Assembly (NCBI RefSeq): GCF_026745355.1
Contig: NC_079206.1
Span: forward strand, 32,614,653 to 32,678,652
Length of the DNA: 64,000 nucleotides
Direction of reading: 5' to 3'
Source of the DNA: Beta vulgaris subsp. vulgaris
Lineage: Eukaryota > Streptophyta > Magnoliopsida > Caryophyllales > Amaranthaceae
Made by a program: the position numbers and the translations under genes. The notes beneath the pieces were generated by a model that saw nothing but the letters and a program-made list of their open reading frames with translations, was not told where the DNA came from and ran no database searches. Shown here in pieces: positions 54,901-64,000 of the stretch (position 1 is the stretch's first letter; each line of letters opens with the position of its first letter).

Positions 54901-57900
54901 GATGCTTGGTACCTAACAGTTGGGAACTTGACTGCAGCTAAAACCTTAAATATTTTCTTATTGTCAAAGTATCTAAATTTTACCTTTAATTTTATCAAGG
55001 GATGTGGGAGTACAACCTTTTTTTTTTCAACAAATAGCAATTTCCTCTGGGTTCCAATCCTATGATATTGACTACAGCCCGTGATGTGTTCAGGATTTCT
55101 TCTGCTAGAGCAGATGTAAGAATAACGAGGAAGGAAACACTAGTATAAGATGATCAATGGAGATATAGCTATAAGCTTTGAACATTTGATTCTTTTTTTT
55201 GGGTGTATGAATTTTACAGTTTTGTGCTGTGTGTCCTCAGTCCTCACAACAGAACTCTTTTCATTGCCCTAGCAGTTACTTCACGGACATCATCATCATC
55301 ATCATCTTGACCTCTGTTAACCTTCTTTCTGTATGTTTTTTTTTTCCCTCATTTCTTGGTATGTCATGGGTTTGCAAAAATGGGTTTTCAGAGTTCATGT
55401 TTCTGAATTTGTGTATGTTTCATATATGTGATGCAGGGTTTATATTTTGGTCCATATGATGGAGGAATAAGTGTTTTTCCTCCTGCTGTTGTTTTTGTGC
55501 AGGTTCAAATCGGATGATGAGAGAACACCTGTGCATCTAATTGTCGAGGAAACATTTCCTCCTTTGCTCAATATATTTAACAAGCTTGTTCAGATTCCCA
55601 ATCCTTCAATCGACGTGGCAGAACTTATAAAGCTTATTTGTAAAATATTTTGGTCATCGATCTATGTACGTTTCTTGTATGCCATTCTTTTTCTCTTTCT
55701 TTATTTTTTACAGTAATGCCTCTGTTTCTTTTTCTCTTTTTGTTTGGGTAGCATAATGATTTGTCATAACTTAGTGTGGATTGCAATGCGATCATCAATC
55801 TTCTTTTGTAACTCTAACAGTTCACTTATTTCCTTCTCAGCTGGAGATACCTAAACAGCTTTTTGAACCCAACTTGTTCAATGCTTGGATGGTCCTTTTT
55901 CTAAACATTTTGGAGAGGCCTGTTCCATTAGAAGGTCAGCCCGCAGATCTAGAACAACGGAAGTCGTGGGGTTGGTGGAAAGTAAAAAAATGGACGGTTC
56001 ACATCTTGAATCGATTGTACACAAGGTCAGTGTATGTGTTATTAGCGTATTTGTTTTGGGCACCCATGGAGTTATTTGGCAACTTTGATGTGCATGTAGC
56101 CAGTATGTTACGACATTTGAGCTAAAAAATTATAGGTTATCTAATTCATTTGTCTCATTTCTGTGCATTCTGAATGCTGTCCACAGATTCGGAGACATGA
56201 GACTCCAAAACCCTGAGAACAAAGCTTTTGCCCTGATGTTTCAGAAGAGTTATGCAGGGAAGATTTTGGATTGCCATTTGAATTTGTTAAATGTGATCCG
56301 TGCTGGTGGCTATCTACCTGACAGAGTTATCAACCTTATTCTGCAATATCTAAGCAATAGGTTGGTGTAGTCTTTTTTATGTGTCAATTTTATCCTATAA
56401 TTATGTATATACATAGCAATTCAAAAGTGTTTGGTTTGTCTCATGATATCCCTTCGATGCCAATGTGTACTTGTATTGTCTTCCCTGCAGCTCTTTTAAT
56501 GTTGCCACCATTGAGTGCATATATCATATCTTTTACATGTTTTGAGTTTTACCTTGCTTCATTCATCTAACGCATATTAGACAGATAGAGTCACTTGCCT
56601 ATGTATTGAAACTTCTCTCAGGGCATTTAAGGATTAGGCTGATCAAACAAAGGTTTAAATGATCTTCTAGTAAAGAATTTGAGTTTTTTGGTAGTGGGAC
56701 ATTTCTTGTTGCAACATTTACGCTTTGCTTTGTGTGTTCAGCTTTATCGTCATCTATGTATCCATGTGATGGTTTATATGAGGCAGGAAATTTATAATCG
56801 TCTGTATGATCCTGGTCATAATCTAAAGTACAATTATGTATTTGTGCTCTCTAATTTGGCTAGACGTCTACTACCTTTTGGTATCATTCTAAAAATTTAT
56901 CCAATATATTTATTTCTGTGTGGCAGTATCTCAAAGTCCAGTATGTATCAGCTGTTGCAACCAAGACTTGATGTTCTTCTTTTTGAAATAATCTTTCCCC
57001 TGATGTGTTTCAATGACAATGATCAAAGGCTTTGGGATGAGGACCCTCATGAATATGTAAGGAAAGGCTATGGTGAGTTTTATGGGCTATTATGTCTTCG
57101 TAAGTTTAGATTCTTTTGTTATTGGTGACTGATACTAGATGGTTAATTGGTTATGTAACTCTGCTTTTATCAGATATTATTGAGGATTTGTATAGTCCAA
57201 GGACTGCTGCAATGGATTTTGTAAGTGAATTGGTTAGGAAACGTGGAAAGGAGAACCTGCAAAAGTTTATTCAGTTTGTTGTTGAGATTCTGAAGAGGTA
57301 TTTCATTTTTTTTTTTTTTTGTTGTTGTCTTTGTGCGTTATTCATACTACAGGGTGGTTGTATTGATTTTGCAGTTTGCTTTCATGGTTGTTGCAATTTT
57401 TAGGTATGATGAGATCCCAGTGGAACACAAACCCTATCGGCAGAAAGATGGTGCCCTTCTTGCTATAGGTGCACTTTGTGATAAGTTGAAGCAAACTGCA
57501 CCGTACAAGTCCGAGTTGGAGCGCATGTTAGTGCAACATGTGTTTTCTGAGTTTAACAGCCCTGCTGGTCACCTAAGAGCTAAGGTTTGCTGATTTCTTT
57601 TGCTTCTTTGTCTTAGCCGACTCTTTATAACAGCTCCTATGAGGATAATCAAGGGACAGTGAACAAGTGTTAATGCGTAAGAAGATGACCAGTTTTGTAG
57701 GTTATTATGTCTCAACTTTTTGGCCACGTCATACTGAAAAGCACAAGTGTCGTCGCTTGTTTATTGCACTTGAGCTGTACTTGTTTTCGAGTTATTCCCT
57801 TTAAAGCTAGTAGGTTACGTCAACCCTTTATCTTTGGCTTCTTTAATAACAAATTTTTACTGAGCATACAATTCATTTCAGATCATTTTTGGTAGCCTAG

Positions 57901-60900
57901 AAGTTCTTAATAGAGTTCTTAATAGAGTTCTTGATAACAAATGTTTCCCAGCTATTTTTGATTGTCAAGTCAGTTAAAATGCAGCATAGATTTTTTTTGA
58001 TGTGGAGATAGAGCTGTTATTTCTGTTCCTTCCATTTTTTGTGCTTGAGTATAATATTGAATATTCCAAATATACTGGCTACCCATAATTTGAGAAATTC
58101 TTACTTTAGATATTTTATATTTGTCGTGTTATCAGGCAGCTTGGGTTGCTGGCCAATATGCCCACATTAACTTCTCTGATCAAGATAATTTCCGAAAAGC
58201 ACTTCACAGCGTGGTGGCTGGGTTGCGTGATCCAGAGCTTCCGGTTCGCGTTGATTCAGTTTTTGCATTGCGCTCTTTCGTTGAAGCTTGCAAAGGTTCT
58301 TGTTAGTTGGTTGCTGAAATATGCTCTCTACTTTTACATTTGTTCTTCATTATTAGCATGTTTTATATAAGAATATTGGTTGTGTATGCAGATTTGGGAG
58401 AGATACGCCCCATTCTACCACAATTACTTGACGGTATGTATTATTAAGATGCTTGGTTCATTTTTGACATGTGCTGTGCTCTTTTGCAACCTTTTCTCAC
58501 AGGCTTCTGTGTGCCCAGAGTTTTTCAAACTTATGAATGAGGTTGAAAATGAAGACCTTGTCTTCACTTTGGAGACTATTGTTGACAAATTTGGGGAAGA
58601 GATGGCACCTTATGCTTTTGGATTATGCCAGAATTTGGTAATGCTTTATTTCACGTGCTTTGATACTTTATGTTCAATAGTTGGTCGATGTACATGAACA
58701 CTTTCACCTTGTTTGGTCAGGCTGCTGCATTTTGGAAGTGTATGAGTACTGCCGAAGCTGACGAAGAGGGTGATGATCCAGGTGGTGCATTGGCGGCTGT
58801 TGGTTGTTTACGAGCTATTAGCACAATTCTCGAATCTGTCAGCAGGCTTCCTCATCTCTTTGCACAAATTGAGCCTACTCTTCTGCCTATAATGCGGAGG
58901 ATGTTAACTACTGATGGCCAGGGTATGGTTTTAGTTTAGCAGCTTTGTTCACTCTTTTTTTTCTTGCTTTTACATGTATATTTATCTTCTGTTTGGGGGG
59001 TCAGATTTTTTTTGCTACGCTAAGAATATGGGGGACTAAATGTTCATTTGCAGTTTCACTGAAGATGACATCTAAATACTTGATAATGAAATGTGGTGCT
59101 GAGAGTCTTAAGTAGTCATTTAATTCCGTAACTGCACTGATAAGAACTATGGATCTCTTGAAAATGTAGATCATGTTCAGAAGCAAGCAAACAGAAGAGT
59201 GTTTTTTTTTTTCTTTTTTTAAAATTTTTAAATTTGAGGTTATGGTGAAAGTAGTTGTACACAGAACCGATTTTGCTTACTCTTGTGGGAGCTTTAAGTT
59301 AGTCCAAGCTGTTGAAGTGATTTATTCACTTGTGTTACATGAAAACTGCCTGTCTCCTTTTCCTTGACATATGATATACTGTACATAGTTCATCTCCTTC
59401 ATTTTCGATTCCATGGTGCTATAAATTTCATCCATATAAGTCTGCCTCCATACTTTGAAGAGCACAAGCTATGACCACGGCTGTTGCTTTTATTCCTTAC
59501 AGCAAGTGTGCTGCACGAGGAAGGCTATTGACTTTATCTAATTATCTCTAGCAAGTGTGCTACTGTCTGGCTTATTCACTGCCTATGATTTTATGATATC
59601 CAAGGATGCCAACTTTGTGTAAGATGGAAGAATGCCAAAATTAAGCTGAATGAGACATGTGAAGTAAGCAAGTGATGACCAAGTCCTAGAAAACAAATGA
59701 CTTAGGGTAATTGATGGTATTTTTATCATTAATTCTGAGAGCTAGTTTGGTGCAGGAAAAAGAGTATTGAATATACAAAATTCATTTTAGCAAATGTGCT
59801 AAGGTCTATGGCTCATTACCTGCCTATGATGTTTTGCAATAACCAAGGATTTAAAAATATACCTATTTGAAAGAATAAAATATACAAGTATTTAGAAAAT
59901 CTTTTGGTACAAGTATCTTACTTTTCTATAGCAACTAGAGCCATACATAATGTGCTATATGGTTCCAAAATGGAGAGAAAGAAGGATACTGTTTCTTGAT
60001 TTATGGATTATGTTACGTGCTACTATGATTTCTTGCTGCTGTATGACACAATCTTGCAGCCTTTTAATTTAGTCTCAATAATGGGAATCAACTAGAGCCT
60101 TCTTGATATGTAGCTTATCAAGGGTTAGTATCAATTAAAATGTTTCCATAGTCTACGTCCTTAGTGGGGTAACATCTATAGCTGATCATTTACTTGCATG
60201 GTCTTTGGAGTAATTTAAGTAACCTTTGTATTTGTACATATATCAGTAACCGGTTTGAGATGAATGTTTTTTTTTGCATCTTTTTATGGGTATCAATTAA
60301 GCTTTATCTTTATATTTCTTTGTAATTTGGTGGTCTTTGCAGAGGTTTTTGAAGAAGTTTTGGAGATAGTGTCCTATATGACATTCTTTTCTCCTACAAT
60401 CTCTCTGGATATGTGGAGTCTTTGGCCGTTGATGATGGATGCACTGTCAGATTGGGCTATTGATTTTTTTCCGAGTAAGTGTTGTGGCCCTTCTCATTGC
60501 AGCATTGCAACTTTTTAAGAAGTTTCTCCTCTTTCTGAAGAGTCTGTGAAGGAATTTGTCATTGTTGTGCATTTGACATAACCAAGTACTATGATGAAAC
60601 TGGCGAAGACTATAAAGAGCCAGGGCCAGAATTAGAAGCTGTATCTCTTTCTGATAATCTGGTAGAAGTTGATTTTTTGTTTATGTGAAGTGAAAGTAGT
60701 TAGATTCAAGTAGCCATGTTCAGCTTTTCTACAAATTGCACCCATGGACTGTTCTGAACATGTGTGACTGTGAGCAATCTTTTGCTGGATGAAGTACTAT
60801 GGCTAATTGGTATAATCCCTAGTGTTAAACATTCTTTAAAGGCTTGTTGGCTCAGAAAGAGAGCTGAAATAGCAGTCAAATTCTCTACTGTACTATGAAA

Positions 60901-63058
60901 AGCTTTATAGCAGGTACAAAGGTTAGTTGGAGATGGATATCATCTTTGATCTCTGAGTGTCTATAGAGGTTCTTTAATATTAGAATTGGCAGTAAAGTAC
61001 CTTTTTGTTTTTTGGCATACTCAGTTTATTTGCGTCAGTGTAATGTTTTTCTTATTTGAAATAAATGTCTTTGGGGATGAGAGGGTACCTATTGCTGGGA
61101 TTTTTTTTCTCGCAATTATATGCTTTCTTGAAAACATGTAGCTGGATTATAAGTGGAGCAGTGGAGAATTATGTGGGTTCCTTTTACTGTTCTAGGAATG
61201 CTTATTCTTATATCATTGCTGCAATTGATGGAACTTCTTTCCTTTTTCGACTTGCTCAGTTTATTTGCGCCAATGTAATGCTCTTTTTATATGAAATAAA
61301 TGCCTTTAGGGATGAGAGGGTACCTGTTGCTGGAATTTTTCTTGCAATTTTGTGCTTTCTTAGTATGTAGCTGGCTATTTTACTTTATCACCTTTGTAAA
61401 AATAACAAGTGGAGCAGTGGACAATTCTGTGGGTTCCTTTTACTGCTCTAGGAATGCTTATCCTTATATCTTTGCTGCAATGGATGGAACTTTCAGCGTT
61501 ATGAGTAGAGCCTGTAGTAATCTTTTTTGCAATTGATAATTTGATGCAGATATCTTGGTACCTTTAGACAATTATGTATCCCGCAGCACTGCTCATTTTC
61601 TGACATGCAAAGACCCAGACTACCAACAAAGTCTATGGAAAATGATTTCTTCTGTGAGTTTCTCCTTTTCAAGCTCTTATCATCTTCAAAATGTTTTTTA
61701 TGTCAATATTAAAAAGTTCATTTCTCTGCCTTTCACATGCTGATGTCTGATTGATTGGATATTTACAGATAATGTCTGATAACAATCTCGAAGATGGTGA
61801 TATTGAGCCTGCGCCCAAACTCATAGAAGTTGTGTTTCAGAACTGCAAGGGTCAAGTTGATCACTGGGTTGAGCCTTACTTGAGGATCACCGTTGAGCGT
61901 CTGCGTAGAGCTGAGAAACCATATTTGAAATGCCTTCTTATTCAAGTGGTATGCTGTTTCAAACTGTTTATCTTGATGACTATGTATAGTCTCTAGTCTG
62001 TGCCACGGATTATATTCATATGGGAAATGTAATGCATCAACTTTACTTTCTGCAGTCAGTGAGAAACCAATATTAGTTTTTTCTTCTATTAGTAGGCATC
62101 AACAGACAATGTGTTCTAGTTTTATCTTCTGTGGATATGTGCACCATTTTGCTTGACATGTGAGAAAGCTGTTCAAGTCTAACTTTGCTACAATTTGCTT
62201 TTATTGTCCAAATTTTTGGGCTGACATGAGTTTGAAGAGTGTGAGTTTGAATTTTGATAAAGTTTATATCTGTAAATCAACATACATATCGCACAGGGAT
62301 CTCAAGAATAATTTTGGATGCGGCATACATGTATCTGATCCAGAATGTATCTACCTTTTTTGCTTCTTGCAGATTGCGAATGCTCTATATTACAACCCAA
62401 GCTTAGCATTGAGTATACTCCATCAGCTTGGTGTTGCTACAGAGATATTTAATCTTTGGTTCCAAATGATACAGCAAGTAAAAAGAAGCGGTGCTCGTGC
62501 TAATTTTAAGAGGTGCTTTTTTTGATTTTGCAATTGTGTTTTATACACTTCCTTTTTGCTTTTGATTAGGGGGCAAAAGCTATTGGGGTGTAGCTCTGTG
62601 TAGAAAACCCATGGTACTATATATCTTTCTTTCATTTTGTAGGGAGCATGATAAGAAAGTATGCTGTCTGGGATTGACTTCGCTGTTATCACTTCCTGCT
62701 GACCAACTACCAGTGGAAGCACTTGGACGGATTTTTAGGGTTACACTTGAGCTGCTTGTTGCATACAAGGAGCAGGTGGCTGGTATGTCTCCCTCATTTT
62801 CTGTTATTTCAACTAATTTGTGGAAGAAATTGCCTAATGTTTTCTATTGTTTTGCTGTATCTGATAATTTGTTTTTGGTAAATGGTTTTACATATGGCAG
62901 AAACTGCAAAGGAGGATGAGGCTGAAGATGATGATGAGATGGATGGATTTGAATCAGATGGTGAAGATGAAGGTGATGGCTCTGACAAAGAAATGGGAGT
63001 TGATGAGGATGAAGGAGATGATGCTGACAGCAATCATCTTAATCGTTTAGCAGCACGG
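48984..63058 (+). CDS. SAD2: Importin-beta family nuclear import receptor (SAD2/EMA1-like, importin 7/8 class), 3' end outside window
   Basis: It carries protein cargo through nuclear pores with Ran-GTP; Arabidopsis SAD2 affects ABA response, MYB4 import and miRNA loading. Twenty GT-AG exons: 48984-49073, 49767-49902, 49994-50081, 50197-50346, 55503-55665, 55841-56025, 56187-56360, 56927-57072, 57174-57297, 57404-57584, 58136-58295, 58392-58433, 58519-58637, 58721-58922, 60343-60474, 61550-61653, 61769-61948, 62373-62512, 62643-62782, 62901-63058. They sum to 2814 bases (938 codons) without a stop. The start [20 protein letters not shown] matches the family; an upstream in-frame ATG at 48825 was not used. 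The importin N-terminal domain covers roughly residues 20-100, HEAT repeats follow, and exon 20 (residues 886-938) is strongly acidic. About 100 residues should remain beyond the window. It looks intact. Confidence 0.95.
49109..49660 (+). repeat. About 223-base tandem repeat in intron 1
   Basis: Two full units (from about 49109 and 49332) and a partial third (from about 49535) share TTCTTGGTGCTATTGTGTTG, TGCTAATAGAATTGTTA and ATTTGGTTAGTT blocks. Not coding. Confidence 0.9.
50630..52830. repeat. Repeat insertion in intron 4 with GGCTCGAGCTCG arms
   Basis: The left arm (about 50690-50840) is dense in GGCTCGAGCTCG-type words. The right arm (about 52715-52815) carries the reverse complement pattern CGAGCCGAGC, with about 1.9 kb of AT-rich sequence between, including a Stowaway-like MITE. 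This resembles hAT-derived repeats with GC-rich subterminal words, but I could not fix termini or a target duplication. Confidence 0.45.
52428..52710. mobile_element. Stowaway-like MITE 1 (Tc1/mariner) in intron 4
   Basis: Inverted repeats CTCCCTCCGTCTTTTTTTAT and its complement ending GACGGAGGGAG are flanked by TA on both sides. Length 283 bases. There is an internal direct repeat of GTGGGACCTATGTA (about 52537 and 52610). Confidence 0.95.
53510..53556 (+). repeat. Poly-T/poly-G tract
   Basis: A run of about 24 T followed by about 16 G, then AGGGGG. Not functional as far as can be seen; the length should be treated with caution because such tracts are assembled poorly. Confidence 0.9.
53593..53814. 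mobile_element. Stowaway-like MITE 2 in intron 4
   Basis: Imperfect inverted repeats TTTCCTCCGTTCCTAAGTAA and CACTTAGGAACGGAGAAAG are flanked by TA (53591-53592, 53815-53816). Length 222 bases. Its ends are diverged from MITE 1. Confidence 0.85.
58923..60342 (+). other. Intron 14 of importin gene, with diverged internal duplication
   Basis: A 1.4 kb intron. AGCAAGTGTGCTACTGTCTGG with TGCCTATGATTTTATG (about 59550-59600) and AGCAAATGTGCTAAGGTCTATGG with TGCCTATGATGTTTTG (about 59790-59840) look like two diverged copies of one segment. No mobile element is recognised. Confidence 0.5.
61019..61490 (+). repeat. About 235-base tandem duplication in intron 15
   Basis: Two copies (from about 61019 and 61254) share CTCAGTTTATTTGCG, GGGATGAGAGGGTACC, AAGTGGAGCAGTGGA and GGTTCCTTTTACTG in order, with small indels. 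They give two parallel ORFs that are not genes. Confidence 0.92.
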
Positions 63059-64000
63059 GTGAGTGATTGTTGGTTGCCTTTATATTAGATATTGTGATGG
63101 CGAGGACTGTAAATATAATATTGTCATTGCGCTTTGGGGCAAGTAATAGCAGATGGTGAATGGGTGACTTCTTGGGAGTCTTTCACCTTGCATATTTTAA
63201 AGCATGAACTGATCAATCCCAAATAGTACAGTCTGCAATCTATTCTGAATTCTGTTATCAACAAGTTTCACCACAATAAAGTTGCTATGAATGTTTGGTA
63301 TGAAAAAAACATCGATTTCCTGCACAAACACAACAAAATTTCAAAGAAGACGAGACAAGGAAAAATATTTTTTTTTTTCACTTTTTGAATTGCTGCCTTT
63401 TTGCGGTGGCTCCCTCGACCATATTATCTCTTCTGTAGCTGTTCGCCCCAGAAAAGCTAGTTGTTTTCATTCCCCAAAAAGTAAACTACTCTGTAATATC
63501 CCAATATCTTTTGGACCGGGTGTGAGAGTACCTTGTGCTGGGCTTAGTTTCAGTTGTATGGAATCAAATCCACCATACTTATAGAACCTTGGCTGGACCA
63601 ATTTAGGAATAGATTTTATTGGATTTGTAACATTGTCCTTTTGGTGGCAAATCTTTTTATCTTTATGGCATTTGTGCTTTGATACTCATCTTAAATGTTT
63701 GGTATTAAGGCTGTGTACTTGTAGATGGTAGGCCCTACATCTTATGGTATATGTGTGAGATAGTGTTAATGATTTTAGTGAATAGACCTGCCACTTCTAT
63801 GTAGGATTGGTTGGCTTTGTAGTTGGGTTGAATCTTGGTTAGGTTGAGGTTCTTAAATTGTGGAGTGGTAGAATTGTTGTCAAATATGCGGTTGAATTAT
63901 CATATCATTGTTAGAGAAATGTGACGTCATCGCGATGAACTAGCTGAGATGGTGCAGATTTCAGTTCAATGATACAAGAGTTTTTTGATGGGAACAAGAT
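63059..64000 (+). other. Start of intron 20 of importin gene
   Basis: It opens GTGAGTGATTG after exon 20 and no acceptor joining to the expected acidic C-terminal exon is seen before the window ends. The open frames here (63291-63584) are not recognised. Confidence 0.6.

Noticed and set aside
61065..61536. Two similar ORFs of 101 and 78 codons
   Set aside because: They are parallel readings of the intron 15 tandem duplication and lie between exons that join in frame.

Overview
This window is nuclear DNA of a flowering plant, almost certainly a eudicot. The evidence is a many-exon importin gene with short GT-AG introns, an AAAACCCTAA promoter box, and dense nested plant-type LTR retrotransposons, CACTA DNA transposons, hAT-like and Stowaway-like MITEs. 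The species cannot be named from sequence alone. No bacterial operon, CRISPR array, tRNA gene or intact rRNA gene was seen.

Left two thirds (1-44236) is one nested pile of transposable elements. The outermost recognisable element is a minus-strand Ty3/gypsy chromovirus (Tekay/Del-like): 3' LTR 10163-11645, gag-pol 11947-16372, extra upstream ORF about 20774-21174, and a 5' LTR split into 21773-22490 and 43234-44236. Its upstream region holds a related solo LTR (16852-20773), which itself holds a CACTA element (17497-18871). Its 5' LTR is interrupted by a 20.7 kb Tat/Retand-like gypsy element (22491-43233) that carries an antisense extra gene with its own promoter. That element is in turn interrupted by two solo LTRs (29500-31709, 32972-36029) and by a CACTA element carrying a Ulp1-like SUMO protease gene (37539-41938). 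To the left, a plus-strand chromovirus (96-10117) contains a small non-autonomous LTR retrotransposon with its own unidentified ORF (272-2481) and a pair of nested CACTA elements (2864-6023 and 4112-5541). Most boundaries are fixed by target-site duplications read directly: GTGAT, AAAAA and TTAAC for LTR insertions; GTT, AGT and CTT for CACTA elements.

44237-47400 is a graveyard: an LTR fragment carrying the 3' half of a 5S rRNA-like sequence, another LTR remnant, and a LINE endonuclease fragment interrupted by a hAT-like MITE (46578-47163). 47410-48660 holds no recognised gene and includes the upstream region of the host gene.

Right quarter (48670-64000) is the one clear host gene: a plus-strand importin-beta family nuclear transport receptor, orthologous in appearance to Arabidopsis SAD2/EMA1 (importin 7/8 class). 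Twenty coding exons joining in frame to exactly 938 codons are visible, and the 3' end lies beyond the window. Its fourth intron has grown to about 5.2 kb through MITE and other repeat insertions, and introns 1 and 15 contain local tandem duplications.

The most noteworthy items are the non-autonomous CACTA family with palindromic subterminal arrays and gene-leader-like interiors, the small LTR element with a private ORF, the upstream ORF of the minus chromovirus, the antisense gene of the Retand-like element, and the Ulp1-carrying CACTA.
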